Below, piece after piece: positions 42,856 through 51,591 of a stretch of DNA of 64,000 nucleotides. Both the position numbers and the translations under genes were made by a program. The notes under the pieces were generated by a model. The model was given only the letters and a program-made list of their open reading frames with translations. It had not been told where the DNA came from and did not search any database. The stretch lies in the NCBI GenBank assembly GCA_015061005.1, contig SUXJ01000009.1, forward strand, positions 1 through 64,000. Direction: 5' to 3'. Every line of letters begins with the position of its first letter. The first letter of the stretch is position 1. The DNA is from Bacteroidales bacterium (GTDB taxonomy: Bacteria > Bacteroidota > Bacteroidia > Bacteroidales > Muribaculaceae).

Positions 42856-43463
42856 AAACGATTAAATATATAGCAGCGATAATAGCAATCGCGATGAATT
42901 TAGCGGCATGCGATGATAAGGAAAGCTATGCCGATTTGCTCAATGAGGAAACTCAGGCGGCAAATTCCTTCCTTGCGAACTATCCGGTAATAGCCGATGT
43001 CCCGGCCGACGGCGAATTTGTGACCATGATTGACGTGCAGGCGGAAAATCCGGGCATGAGTCGCGAAGATGCTTTGAAATTGACTCCATATTACAGAATG
43101 GATAACGACGGATATGTGTATATGCAGGTTCTAAATCCGGGCTCCGGAACGAAGGTGGAAGATAATCAGTTGATTTATTTTCGCTTTACGCGCTGGAATC
43201 TATCATACGTATATGAATACGGGCTATGGGAAGGTTCGGGAAATTCGACGGATTTAGGCTCGAATACAACGAGCTTCCGATATGGGAATGAAACGTTGGA
43301 GAGCACTACGCAATGGGGCGAGGGCATTCAAGTTCCATTGGAGTATCTGAGCGTGGACTGCGAGGTGCGCATGGTTATCAAGTCATATAAGGGACCGGTG
43401 GAAGAAGTTGCATCGGTTTATCCGTTCTTGTATCAAGTGCGTTATTTCCCGTCGAAAATTTGA
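42852..43463 (+). CDS. DUF4827-like lipoprotein
   Basis: The 203-residue protein has a signal peptide with the lipobox LAAC (C20), so it should be a lipoprotein of the outer or inner membrane. The body, including GYVYMQVLNPGSGTKVEDNQ and YFRFTRWNL, resembles the DUF4827 family, which has an FKBP-like outline but no confirmed isomerase activity. In Bacteroides a similar gene also lies between the DHH phosphoesterase and phosphoglucosamine mutase genes, as far as I recall. It overlaps nrnA by 4 bases. The function is unknown. Confidence 0.75.
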   Translation: MKTIKYIAAIIAIAMNLAACDDKESYADLLNEETQAANSFLANYPVIADVPADGEFVTMIDVQAENPGMSREDALKLTPYYRMDNDGYVYMQVLNPGSGTKVEDNQLIYFRFTRWNLSYVYEYGLWEGSGNSTDLGSNTTSFRYGNETLESTTQWGEGIQVPLEYLSVDCEVRMVIKSYKGPVEEVASVYPFLYQVRYFPSKI

Positions 43464-43498
43464 TAAAACTTTAAAATCTAAACCCCAAATAAAACATT

Positions 43499-44884
43499 AT
43501 GTCACTGATTAAATCCATTTCCGGTATTCGTGGAACAATTGGCGGCGGTCCCGGCGAAGGTCTCAGCCCTCTTGACGTGGTGAAGTTCACTGCGGCTTAT
43601 GCAAAATTTATTGCCAAAACCACACCCGTAAAAAGCAAGACCATAGTGGTTGGTCGAGATGCACGTTTGAGTGGTGAGATGGTGGATAAACTCGTTGTTG
43701 GTACTCTTATGGGTATGGGCTTCGATGTTATCAATATCGGCTTGGCGTCAACCCCGACAACCGAAGTTGCCGTTACCGGTGAAGGTGCATGCGGAGGTAT
43801 AATTTTGACTGCGTCGCACAATCCCAAACAGTGGAACGCATTGAAACTGCTCAATCACAAGGGTGAGTTCCTGAATGCGGCCGAAGGTGCTGAAGTGTTG
43901 GCTATCGCTGCTGCCGATGATTATACATTTGCGGAAGTAGATGATCTCGGCAAGGAATACGTTAACAATACCTATGACAGCAAGCATATTGATTCGGTTA
44001 TGGCACTGCCGTTGGTGGATGTTGAGGCCATTCGCAAGGCTAATTTCACAGTAGCCGTCGATGCGGTGAATTCAGTGGGCGGAGTGGTAATCCCCAAATT
44101 GCTGCGTGCGTTAGGCGTTCAGAACGTGATAGAACTGAACTGCGAAGCTACCGGCAAGTTTGCACACACTCCCGAACCGATTCCCGAAAATCTCACTCAG
44201 ATTGCAGATTTGATGAAGAGCGGGAAGGCTGACGTGGGCTTTGTGGTAGATCCCGATGTGGATCGCTTGGCGATAGTTATGGAAAACGGCGAAATGTTTG
44301 TTGAAGAATACACGCTTGTAGCTATTGCAGACTACGTGTTGACACACACTCCCGGAGCAACAGTGAGCAATCTCAGCTCGTCGAGAGCACTCCGTGACAT
44401 CACTCGCGCGCACGGCTGCAGCTATTCGGCATCGGCAGTGGGCGAAGTGAATGTTACCACCGAGATGAAGCGTACCGGCGCAGTGATTGGCGGAGAAGGC
44501 AACGGCGGCGTTATTTATCCCGAACTTCACTATGGTAGAGATGCTTTGGTGGGCGTTGCGTTGTTCCTTACTCTTATGGCTAAGAGCGGCAAGAAGGTAA
44601 CCGAACTTAAGGCCGGTTATCCCGCGTATGCCATTGCCAAGAATAAGATTGAGCTTACTCCGGATATTGATGTTGACGCTATCTTGGTGGCAGTGAAGCA
44701 AAAGTTTGCCAACGAGGAGGTCAACGATATTGACGGTGTGAAGATTGATTTTGCCGACAAGTGGGTTCACCTGCGTAAGAGTAACACTGAACCTATTATC
44801 CGAATTTACTCAGAGGCTGCCACTATGGAGCAGGCTGAGGCTTTGGCACAGGAAATTAAAGATGTTATCAACTCATTGGTATAA
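43499..44884 (+). CDS. glmM: Phosphoglucosamine mutase / phosphohexomutase
   Basis: This alpha-D-phosphohexomutase converts glucosamine-6-phosphate to glucosamine-1-phosphate for peptidoglycan and LPS precursors. The 461-residue protein has the active-site serine loop LTASHNPKQWNALK, the metal-binding loop DPDVDRLAI, the sugar-binding GEGNGGVIYPELHYGRD and the C-terminal phosphate-binding RKSNTEPIIRIY. ASHNPKQWN rather than ASHNPMxDN leaves room for phosphomannomutase or phosphoglucomutase activity, but in Bacteroidales this type is usually annotated GlmM. It overlaps the NlpC/P60 gene by 23 bases. Confidence 0.88.
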   Translation: MSLIKSISGIRGTIGGGPGEGLSPLDVVKFTAAYAKFIAKTTPVKSKTIVVGRDARLSGEMVDKLVVGTLMGMGFDVINIGLASTPTTEVAVTGEGACGGIILTASHNPKQWNALKLLNHKGEFLNAAEGAEVLAIAAADDYTFAEVDDLGKEYVNNTYDSKHIDSVMALPLVDVEAIRKANFTVAVDAVNSVGGVVIPKLLRALGVQNVIELNCEATGKFAHTPEPIPENLTQIADLMKSGKADVGFVVDPDVDRLAIVMENGEMFVEEYTLVAIADYVLTHTPGATVSNLSSSRALRDITRAHGCSYSASAVGEVNVTTEMKRTGAVIGGEGNGGVIYPELHYGRDALVGVALFLTLMAKSGKKVTELKAGYPAYAIAKNKIELTPDIDVDAILVAVKQKFANEEVNDIDGVKIDFADKWVHLRKSNTEPIIRIYSEAATMEQAEALAQEIKDVINSLV

Positions 44885-45737
44885 AAAAATCGTTATGACA
44901 ATGGCGGCGGTACTGCTTTGCAGTGCTGCCGCTGTTGCACAAGAGCGGGCTTTGGTGCGTCTGAGTGTGGTGAGTATGCGCGGTCGCGCCTCCCACGCAT
45001 CGGAACAGGTCAGCCAAGCCCTGATGGGGACACCCGTGCGTGTTTTGGAGAAAGGCGCAGAATGGAGTCGGGTGCAGACTCCGGACGGCTATGAGGGTTA
45101 TATAATCAATCACTCCATGACTTTCTTGACCAACGAGGAATTCGAGCGATGGAAGTCGGCGGAGAAAGTTATGGTAGTGGCTCCGTATGAGCAGCATGAT
45201 GCAGACGGAGTAACCGACTTGGTTTGCGGCAATGTACTTGTTAACAGGGGAGATTCATTGGAATTGCCTGACGGCAGACGTATATTGCGTCCCGGCGGCG
45301 TGGAAAATTTGAACTCAGTGTGTGACAGGCCATTTCGTGCTGAACGGCTGCCGGAATTTGCTGCGCTCTACAATGGTGTGCCCTATTTGTGGGGTGGTCT
45401 TTCGAGCAAGGGAACGGACTGTTCCGGCCTTGTTCGGATGGCGTATATGGCGCAAGGGCGGGTGCTTTCGCGTGATGCCAAAGATCAAGCATTGGAAGGG
45501 GAAAATGTTGATGCAGAGTCCCTCCGGGCCGGTGATTTGATATTTTTCGGCAATGCCCGCACGGGTCGAATAACTCACGTCGGGATTTATGCCGGCGGCG
45601 GTGAATACGTTCATTCTTCGCAGATGGTGAGACGTAACAGCTTGAACCCCGAGTCGCCATTATATCTGCCATTGACAGTGCTCGCAATGCGGCGGGTGGA
45701 AGGTCAAAAATTGAATGATTTGGTAGAAAAAATGTGA
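44862..45737 (+). CDS. NlpC/P60 cell-wall peptidase with SH3 domain
   Basis: This predicted periplasmic peptidoglycan endopeptidase has 291 residues. The signal peptide is MLSTHWYKKIVMTMAAVLLCSAAAVAQ. An SH3b domain (about residues 30-90) contains RVLEKGAEWSRVQTPDGYEGY. The NlpC/P60 catalytic domain has C187 in GTDCSGLVRMAY, H239 in THVGIYAGGG and H251 in YVHSS. The start at 44862 gives a signal peptide with a basic n-region; 44895 is an alternative. The start lies within the end of glmM, so precursor synthesis and wall remodelling genes are coupled. Confidence 0.9.
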   Translation: MLSTHWYKKIVMTMAAVLLCSAAAVAQERALVRLSVVSMRGRASHASEQVSQALMGTPVRVLEKGAEWSRVQTPDGYEGYIINHSMTFLTNEEFERWKSAEKVMVVAPYEQHDADGVTDLVCGNVLVNRGDSLELPDGRRILRPGGVENLNSVCDRPFRAERLPEFAALYNGVPYLWGGLSSKGTDCSGLVRMAYMAQGRVLSRDAKDQALEGENVDAESLRAGDLIFFGNARTGRITHVGIYAGGGEYVHSSQMVRRNSLNPESPLYLPLTVLAMRRVEGQKLNDLVEKM

Positions 45738-45753
45738 AAATTTGGCATATTAT

Positions 45754-45784
45754 TTTGCAACGTTGAAAAAACTTATTAAATTTG
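45754..45784 (+). promoter_or_regulatory. Promoter of the exbB-tonB operon
   Basis: TTTG (45754-45757), a 19-base spacer, then TAAATTTG (45777-45784). The leader before exbB is about 100 bases. Confidence 0.7.
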
Positions 45785-45887
45785 CGAGAAGTTAGATGGG
45801 GCGTATTGTGTCCTTTTAACATGAAAAAACTGAAACAAAATACTACATTAACCAATATTAATCATTTAAATTACAGCTCTTTAACAA

Positions 45888-46769
45888 ATGGAAGCTAAAA
45901 CTCCCGTAGCACCCGCAAAGGGTGGTGCCCTCGTTCAGTCTAAAATTGGGGGCGTGAAAAATGCAGGCTTGGTAATCCTCGGTTGCCTTGTAATTGCAGT
46001 GTGTCTGTTCCTCTTCGTGTTCGGTGCTCCCGGTCACTTCACTCTTGAAGATGGCTCAACTCCCGAAGGCGTATCTTCAATGTGGTTCTGGGATGACGCT
46101 CAAGGCAAGTACCATCCCCATGATCTTATCGGCACTATCTTCAAAGGCGGTATCATCGTGCCCGTTCTTCAGTGTCTCTTCTTGACTGTTATCGTATTGT
46201 CAGTAGAACGTTACATTGCACTTCGCAGCGCAAAGGGCTCAGGCAACATCGCTAAGTTCGTAGCAGCTGTTAAAGTTAAACTCGAAAAGAACGACATCGC
46301 CGGTGCACAGGAACTCTGCAAGAAGCAGAAAGGTTCAGTTGCAGCAGTAGTTAGCGCAGCTCTTGTTCGCTACGAAGAAATGGACAAGAACACTGTTCTG
46401 ACCAAAGAACAAAAAGTTCTCGCTCTTCAGAAGGAAGTGGAAGAAGCTACCGCAATGGAAATGCCTTCACTCCAGCAGAACCTTCCCATCGTGGCAACCA
46501 TGACTACTCTTGGTACTCTCGTGGGTCTTCTCGGTACTGTAATCGGTATGATCAAGTCGTTCCAGGCTCTGTCTGCATCAGGTGCACCTGACTCAACCGA
46601 ACTGTCAACCGGTATTTCAGAAGCACTTGTGAACACCGCTTTCGGTATCGGTACCGGTGCTCTCGCTGTAATCTCTTACAACTACTTCACTAACAAGATC
46701 GATAACCTTACTTACGCAATCGACGAAATCGGTTTCTCGATCGTACAAACCTTCCAGGCTACTCACTAA
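45888..46769 (+). CDS. exbB: MotA/TolQ/ExbB proton channel protein
   Basis: This is the inner-membrane channel subunit that, with ExbD and TonB, passes proton-motive force to outer-membrane TonB-dependent (SusC-like) transporters. The 293-residue protein has an N-terminal hydrophobic segment (GLVILGCLVIAVCLFLFVFG), a second near residue 90, and the conserved double helix with PIVATMTTLGTLVGLLGTVIGM and a final helix around ALVNTAFGIGTGALAVISYN. It is the first gene of exbB-exbD-exbD-tonB. Confidence 0.92.
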   Translation: MEAKTPVAPAKGGALVQSKIGGVKNAGLVILGCLVIAVCLFLFVFGAPGHFTLEDGSTPEGVSSMWFWDDAQGKYHPHDLIGTIFKGGIIVPVLQCLFLTVIVLSVERYIALRSAKGSGNIAKFVAAVKVKLEKNDIAGAQELCKKQKGSVAAVVSAALVRYEEMDKNTVLTKEQKVLALQKEVEEATAMEMPSLQQNLPIVATMTTLGTLVGLLGTVIGMIKSFQALSASGAPDSTELSTGISEALVNTAFGIGTGALAVISYNYFTNKIDNLTYAIDEIGFSIVQTFQATH

Positions 46770-46814
46770 TTCTCCCCTGTTACTTTAATCATTAATTAAT
46801 AAACACAAAGTAAT

Positions 46815-47633
46815 ATGGGAAAGCCTAAAATTAAAAGAAAGAGTACGCTCATCGACATGACGGCGATGAGTGACGTGACCGTTCTTTTGTTGACTTTCTT
46901 CATGTTGACTTCGACCTTCCTTGCGAAGGAGCCCGCCACGGTAATCACTCCGAGTTCAGTGAGCGAAGAGAAAGTGCCGATGGAGGACCTCGTAACGGTG
47001 TTAGTTACCGGCTCTCAGGATTCGAGAGTAAATAAACTCACAGACCCCTCACAGGGTAAGGTGTTTATCGGTATAACCGGCGAAACCGACTCAGTCTTCT
47101 CCGGCGAAAATATTCGTCGCGACTGGATAAAGGAAGCCGCTCGCCTTTACAACAAGAACAAGCAAGAAAACGAACAGGTTGGTTTCTCTAACGAACAGAT
47201 TGAAAAGTTTACAAAACTCACTATGTTCGGATTGCCCATGGCTGACCTCCCTGCTTTCCTCGACAAGGAAACTGCAGAACAGGACAACTTCTACAAGTAT
47301 AACCCCGGAGATCCGGCGGCTTATCAAGGAGTTGGTATTCCGATCAGCATGAATCGCGACACAGAAAACCTCAACGAGTTCCAGATTTGGATGCAGGCGT
47401 TGCAGAATATTGCACAGCGATATAAGAACGAAGGTATCACAAATACCAACGGAGAGGTATCTGCCCCGAATGACAAACTTTTCGATGCTCTTAAACGTAG
47501 CGGGCGCGCAATAGCGCTGAAAGGCGACAAGGACACCCCCTATAGCGTGATGGACGTTGTGTTGGATAATCTGAAGACTATCAAGCTCAACAAGTTGACT
47601 TTCGTAACCGCTCTAACCTCAGTTGACGAATAA
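46815..47633 (+). CDS. exbD: ExbD/TolR-family protein 1
   Basis: This ExbD/TolR protein has one membrane helix near the N terminus, preceded by the proton-path aspartate region LIDMTAMSDVTVLLLTFFML. With 272 residues it is longer than the usual 140-200; the extra periplasmic part (about 80-220) includes YNKNKQENEQVGFSNEQ and has no domain I recognise. It lies between exbB and a second exbD, 5 bases before the latter. Confidence 0.88.
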   Translation: MGKPKIKRKSTLIDMTAMSDVTVLLLTFFMLTSTFLAKEPATVITPSSVSEEKVPMEDLVTVLVTGSQDSRVNKLTDPSQGKVFIGITGETDSVFSGENIRRDWIKEAARLYNKNKQENEQVGFSNEQIEKFTKLTMFGLPMADLPAFLDKETAEQDNFYKYNPGDPAAYQGVGIPISMNRDTENLNEFQIWMQALQNIAQRYKNEGITNTNGEVSAPNDKLFDALKRSGRAIALKGDKDTPYSVMDVVLDNLKTIKLNKLTFVTALTSVDE

Positions 47634-47638
47634 TCATT

Positions 47639-48562
47639 ATGGCACAGATAGAACAATCCGATAACGGAAAAAAGAAAAAAGGCGCTCAGAAGAAGAAGTC
47701 AATCCACGTGGACTTCACGCCCATGGTGGATATGAACATGCTGCTGATCACGTTCTTCATGCTCTGCACCACGATGATTAAGCCTCAGACTCTGAATATC
47801 GCTTTGCCCAGTAATGAGAAGAGCGAGAATGCAGACGTTGGTACCAAGGCTGACCAGCGCGATGCTATCACGCTGATTCTTGACACTGAGCGTGACGAGA
47901 ACGGTAATATTATGAGCTATCATGATCCCGTTACGGGTCAGGATATTCCTAACCATATCATCTACTACTATCAGGGTAAACCCTTAGATGATAAGGAAGA
48001 CGGAACGCCCTCGGAAGTAAAGGATTTTGAAACCCAGCAGTTGATTAACGGCACTGACACTACGATGATTTTCACCGATAAGGCATTCGTTGCCAATAAA
48101 GTGAAAATGGTACGTTTCAGAGGTAATGACAACAGCGCTCGTCGCGGTGTGCGTCTCGCTTTGTACAATCGTAACCAAGACGTGTTGAATAAGATCGACT
48201 CAATCAAGAAAATTTACGAAACCGGCGGCTATGGCACTGATAAGGACGCTTCAAAGGCTCGTTTTGAAGAAGAAGCAGCACGCGTGCGCGGCGCAAAGAA
48301 GGATACTCTGAACAATGAGTATGACTATAGCGCAATCACTCGTCCTGTAATAATCATCAAGCCCGGTCCCAATGCCAGCTATGAGAACGTGGTTAAGGCT
48401 CTCGACGAGATGCAGATTAACCAGATCGGTCAGTATCAGATCAACACCATTAACGCCATGGACTCTCTGTGGGTGAATTCTTTCAAGTATCATCAGTTGG
48501 AAGAAATCAGCGATGGCGATCTCGGTGACATGACAGATCCTGAAAAGAATAAGAGAAAGTGA
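47639..48562 (+). CDS. exbD: ExbD/TolR-family protein 2
   Basis: This is a second ExbD/TolR protein of 307 residues. A Lys-rich N terminus (KKKKGAQKKKSIHVD) precedes the helix with FTPMVDMNMLLITFFMLCTTM, which carries the conserved Asp. The periplasmic domain is even longer than in the first copy and ends with VVKALDEMQINQIGQYQINT, the region that resembles the ExbD fold. Bacteroidetes often encode two adjacent, unequal ExbD proteins; whether they form a heteromer is not known from sequence. Confidence 0.88.
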   Translation: MAQIEQSDNGKKKKGAQKKKSIHVDFTPMVDMNMLLITFFMLCTTMIKPQTLNIALPSNEKSENADVGTKADQRDAITLILDTERDENGNIMSYHDPVTGQDIPNHIIYYYQGKPLDDKEDGTPSEVKDFETQQLINGTDTTMIFTDKAFVANKVKMVRFRGNDNSARRGVRLALYNRNQDVLNKIDSIKKIYETGGYGTDKDASKARFEEEAARVRGAKKDTLNNEYDYSAITRPVIIIKPGPNASYENVVKALDEMQINQIGQYQINTINAMDSLWVNSFKYHQLEEISDGDLGDMTDPEKNKRK

Positions 48563-48600
48563 TAGGAAGTTTTATGTTTAACCGTTAAAAGAAAGCAATT

Positions 48601-49467
48601 ATGGCAAAAGACGTAGATCTTTCATCACGCGAGTGGACCGACCTTATATTTGAAGGTAAAAACAAGGAGTTCGGTGCATATACGCTCCGTACTGCAAGTG
48701 CTCGCCGACACAATATGTCGATGCTCTCAGTTCTGGTGTTTATTGCAGTCGTAGTGCTCGCTTCGGTTTTGGCAAAGACTATTAAGAGTGCTGCCGATGA
48801 AGAAGGCGCAGTGGACGTATTGGCAATCGAACAGGAATTGGTGGCAGACGCAACTGTTGAGGAAGAGGAAATTGAAGAAGACCTCCCCGAGGAAATCGAA
48901 ATTCCCGAACCTGAAATCCCCGAAGTAGTACCCGAAGAAGTATTGAATACTCAGCAGAACACTGAAATCATCATCGCTACTGAAGTAGATGAAGAGGAAG
49001 AGGTGAAGACAACTGAGGAACTTCAGGAAAGTGCAACCGCATTCGGTGCAACTACCTTTGACCAGGGTACGGACAACGTGGAAATCGTACGTGAACATAA
49101 GGATGAAATCGTTGTTGAAGAAAAGACTGAAGCACCCGCTCCGGAACAGATTTTCAACGCGGTTGAAGAACCTCCGACATTCCCCGGCGGTATGGAAGCG
49201 ATGTATGCTTTCATGAAGAAAGAACTTCGCTACCCCGAAATGGCTGCTCAGAACAACATTCAAGGCCGTGTAATCGTTCAGTTCGTTGTTGAAAAGGACG
49301 GTTCAATCGGTGAAGTGAAAGTGGTTCGTAAGGTGGACTCCGACTTGGATAAGGAAGCCGTGCGTATGGTGAAATCCATGCCGAAGTTTATCCCCGGCCG
49401 TATGAATGGTCAGAGTGTGCGCGTATGGTACACCCTTCCCGTGAACTTCAAGCTCAAAGGATCCTAA
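48601..49467 (+). CDS. tonB: Energy transducer TonB
   Basis: This periplasm-spanning protein couples the ExbB-ExbD motor to TonB-dependent receptors. The 288-residue protein has an N-terminal cytoplasmic segment REWTDLIFEGKNKEFGAYTL, one helix (MLSVLVFIAVVVLASVLA), a Glu/Pro-rich periplasmic linker (about 75-180, EIEIPEPEIPEVVPEEV), and the C-terminal TonB domain with FPGGMEAMYAFMKKELRYPE and GRVIVQFVVEKDGSIGEV. The linker is strongly acidic rather than Lys-Pro-rich. A terminator follows. Confidence 0.94.
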   Translation: MAKDVDLSSREWTDLIFEGKNKEFGAYTLRTASARRHNMSMLSVLVFIAVVVLASVLAKTIKSAADEEGAVDVLAIEQELVADATVEEEEIEEDLPEEIEIPEPEIPEVVPEEVLNTQQNTEIIIATEVDEEEEVKTTEELQESATAFGATTFDQGTDNVEIVREHKDEIVVEEKTEAPAPEQIFNAVEEPPTFPGGMEAMYAFMKKELRYPEMAAQNNIQGRVIVQFVVEKDGSIGEVKVVRKVDSDLDKEAVRMVKSMPKFIPGRMNGQSVRVWYTLPVNFKLKGS

Positions 49468-49492
49468 TAGCCTTTGATGACCAATAAAAATT

Positions 49493-49530
49493 CGAGGCTG
49501 CGTCACCGGGCGCAGCCTCGTTTGTTTTTT
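49493..49530 (+). terminator. Terminator after tonB
   Basis: A perfect 10-bp GC-rich stem CGAGGCTGCG/CGCAGCCTCG (49493-49502 with 49511-49520) has an 8-base loop and is followed by TTTGTTTTTT. It is a textbook Rho-independent terminator, and its T-tract contains the -33 box of the next gene. Confidence 0.9.
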
Positions 49531-49552
49531 CGATTCATTATGCCTAACTTTG
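49521..49552 (+). promoter_or_regulatory. Promoter of the GT-C / GT2 / LAB_N cassette
   Basis: TTTG (49521-49524), a 20-base spacer, then TAACTTTG (49545-49552). The ATG follows 5 bases after the box, so the mRNA should be leaderless. The -33 box is part of the tonB terminator T-tract. Confidence 0.75.
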
Positions 49553-49556
49553 CTGT

Positions 49557-50879
49557 ATGAAAACGCTGAAGGGTACAACATGGTGGATTTACGTGTTGGC
49601 TGCTGCTGCGATGTTGCCGGCACTGATTTTGCGCGATTTTACTCCTGATAACGAGTTGCGCTATATGAGTATTGCAGATGAGGCACTTGAGCAGGGTTCT
49701 GTGTGGTGTTTTTCAAATCATGGAGAAGCTTATGCCGACAAGCCGCCGTTGTATCTGTGGATTGTCATGGTAGGCAGATACTTGTTCGGGCAGAACTGTA
49801 TGTGGTTTCTCGGCTTGTTTTCATTGGTGCCGATGCTTGCAGTTGGTCGGATCATGGACGGGTGGGCGCGTTCGCGGTTGAATATCCGCCGGCGTCAGAC
49901 GGCTTTGTTGATGCTGTTTACTTGCGGTTATTTTCCCGGACTTGCCCTGACGTTGAGAATGGATATGCTGATGACCCTTTGGATAGTGTTAGCACTTCGC
50001 GAAGTATATCGTATGGATCAGGGTGTCCCAACTCGCCGGCATGAGGCTCTTTTGGGATTATATACGTTTCTTGCATTGTTTACCAAAGGCCCGTTTGGCG
50101 TGATATTTCCGTTGTTGGGGTCAGTTGTTTATCTTGTCGCAGTCGGCAGAGTGAGATTAATACGGCGCATTTGGGTCTGGCCGGCATGGGCGGTCTTGCT
50201 CTCCGGGTGTGGAGTGTGGTTCGGCTGTGTTTTCGCTGAAGGAGGAGCCGCATATATCGATAATTTGCTGTTTCATCAAACCATTGATAGGGCAGCAAAT
50301 GCGTTTACGCATCAGCGACCGTGGTGGTATTACGTTGTGCACATGTGGTATATTATGGCGCCGTGGTCATTGATTATAGCGTATGAGGCAGTGGCAAATC
50401 ATAAAACCATAGTGAGAGGAGATTTTCGCAAGATGATGCTGTCGGTGTTTTTAACGTGTTTGTTTGCAGTGTCATGTGTCAGTTCTAAATTACAAGTATA
50501 TTTACTTCCGGCAATACCGTTTTTTGTGTATTTAGGGGCAACCTTTATTGTAGGCGAGACTCTGATGAAGGTAATAAAGGCCTTCGCAGTAGGGGTTCTT
50601 GTGGTTCTATTTGGTGCATCTTGGTTCTTGCCTGCGTTGAACCCTTCAATTGGCTATGGGGCGGTGTGTAAAGAGGTGTCGATGCTGAATCCTGCGGAAG
50701 TGTGGGTCGATGCAAGTGTGCGTCGTGGCGAGAATATCGATGCCTATTTTTCGGTACCGGTCCGGCCGGTTAATTCTGCGGATTCGGTTATAAGCCTTCC
50801 GAAAAATGTCGTTTTGCTGTTGCCGGGAAGTAAAGGAGAAAAGCTAACTTACAAGACAGGAAATGAATTCAACATCTAA
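49557..50879 (+). CDS. ArnT/PMT-like GT-C glycosyltransferase (GT39/GT83 type)
   Basis: This integral membrane glycosyltransferase has 440 residues and about ten to eleven hydrophobic helices. It would use a polyprenyl-phosphate sugar on the periplasmic side. The first periplasmic loop contains DFTPDNELRY, with D31 and E33 in the place of the GT-C catalytic acid, followed by GEAYADKPPLYLW, which matches ArnT-type enzymes. The C-terminal part after the last helix is short and periplasmic. The next gene overlaps by 17 bases. ArnT-type transferases modify lipid A or other surface glycans; the sugar here is unknown. Confidence 0.82.
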   Translation: MKTLKGTTWWIYVLAAAAMLPALILRDFTPDNELRYMSIADEALEQGSVWCFSNHGEAYADKPPLYLWIVMVGRYLFGQNCMWFLGLFSLVPMLAVGRIMDGWARSRLNIRRRQTALLMLFTCGYFPGLALTLRMDMLMTLWIVLALREVYRMDQGVPTRRHEALLGLYTFLALFTKGPFGVIFPLLGSVVYLVAVGRVRLIRRIWVWPAWAVLLSGCGVWFGCVFAEGGAAYIDNLLFHQTIDRAANAFTHQRPWWYYVVHMWYIMAPWSLIIAYEAVANHKTIVRGDFRKMMLSVFLTCLFAVSCVSSKLQVYLLPAIPFFVYLGATFIVGETLMKVIKAFAVGVLVVLFGASWFLPALNPSIGYGAVCKEVSMLNPAEVWVDASVRRGENIDAYFSVPVRPVNSADSVISLPKNVVLLLPGSKGEKLTYKTGNEFNI

Positions 50880-51591
50880 TTACGAGTTTACGATTATCGT
50901 TCCGATATATAACGAGGAGGATAATGCATCGGCACTTGAAGAACGTTTGAGTAAATATTTGACAATTGCCTCAAGACGTGCTTGCGTGCTTTTTGTCAAT
51001 GACGGCTCGAGCGATACTTCCGCTCAACGTATAGCAGAAATTTGTGAGCGACAGAGAGATATGTTTTATTTGTCGTTTGAGAAGAATTGCGGTTTGAGTG
51101 CGGCCATAAAAGCCGGATTTGAGACCGCGAAATCTCCTTTGGTGGGTTATATTGATGCAGATTTGCAAACTGACCCTGAGGATTTTAATCTGCTGCTTGA
51201 ATATGCCGATGATTATGAGTTGGTTATGGGCATCAGGGCCAATAGAAAAGATAGCGGGTTTAAACGCTTTCAAAGTAAGTTTGCCAACGGGTTTCGCCGC
51301 ATGATGACAGGCGACGACGCGGTAGATACGGGTTGTCCGCTAAAGGTGCTTCATACGGCAGTGGCGCGACGCATACCGATGTTTACGGGTATGCATCGCT
51401 TTTTGCCGGCGTTGGTCGGACTTCAGGAGGGCAGAGTGAAGCAGGTTGCCGTGCGCCATTTTCCTCGAGTTGCCGGAGTCTCGAAATTCAGTTTGCGAAA
51501 CCGCTTTTGGGGTCCGATGAAGGATTGTTTTGCATTTCGTTGGATGCGCCATCGGTGGTATAACTATAAAATTGATAGTTCAAAGCTCTGA
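50863..51591 (+). CDS. Polyprenyl-phosphate-type GT2 glycosyltransferase (DPM1/ArnC-like)
   Basis: This 242-residue GT2 protein has EFTIIVPIYNEEDNASALEE, NDGSSDTSAQRIAEIC and the YIDADLQTDPEDF motif, which is typical of dolichol/undecaprenyl-phosphate sugar synthases. KFSLRNRFWGPMKDCF near the C terminus is also typical. Unlike ArnC or GtrB it has no C-terminal membrane helices, so it resembles the soluble DPM1 form. It probably charges undecaprenyl phosphate with a sugar for the GT-C enzyme upstream. Its frame overlaps both neighbours (17 bases and 1 base). Confidence 0.82.
   Translation: MNSTSNYEFTIIVPIYNEEDNASALEERLSKYLTIASRRACVLFVNDGSSDTSAQRIAEICERQRDMFYLSFEKNCGLSAAIKAGFETAKSPLVGYIDADLQTDPEDFNLLLEYADDYELVMGIRANRKDSGFKRFQSKFANGFRRMMTGDDAVDTGCPLKVLHTAVARRIPMFTGMHRFLPALVGLQEGRVKQVAVRHFPRVAGVSKFSLRNRFWGPMKDCFAFRWMRHRWYNYKIDSSKL

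Noticed and set aside
44745..44861. Upstream extension of the NlpC/P60 gene
   Set aside because: It lies inside glmM and would place the signal peptide far from the N terminus.
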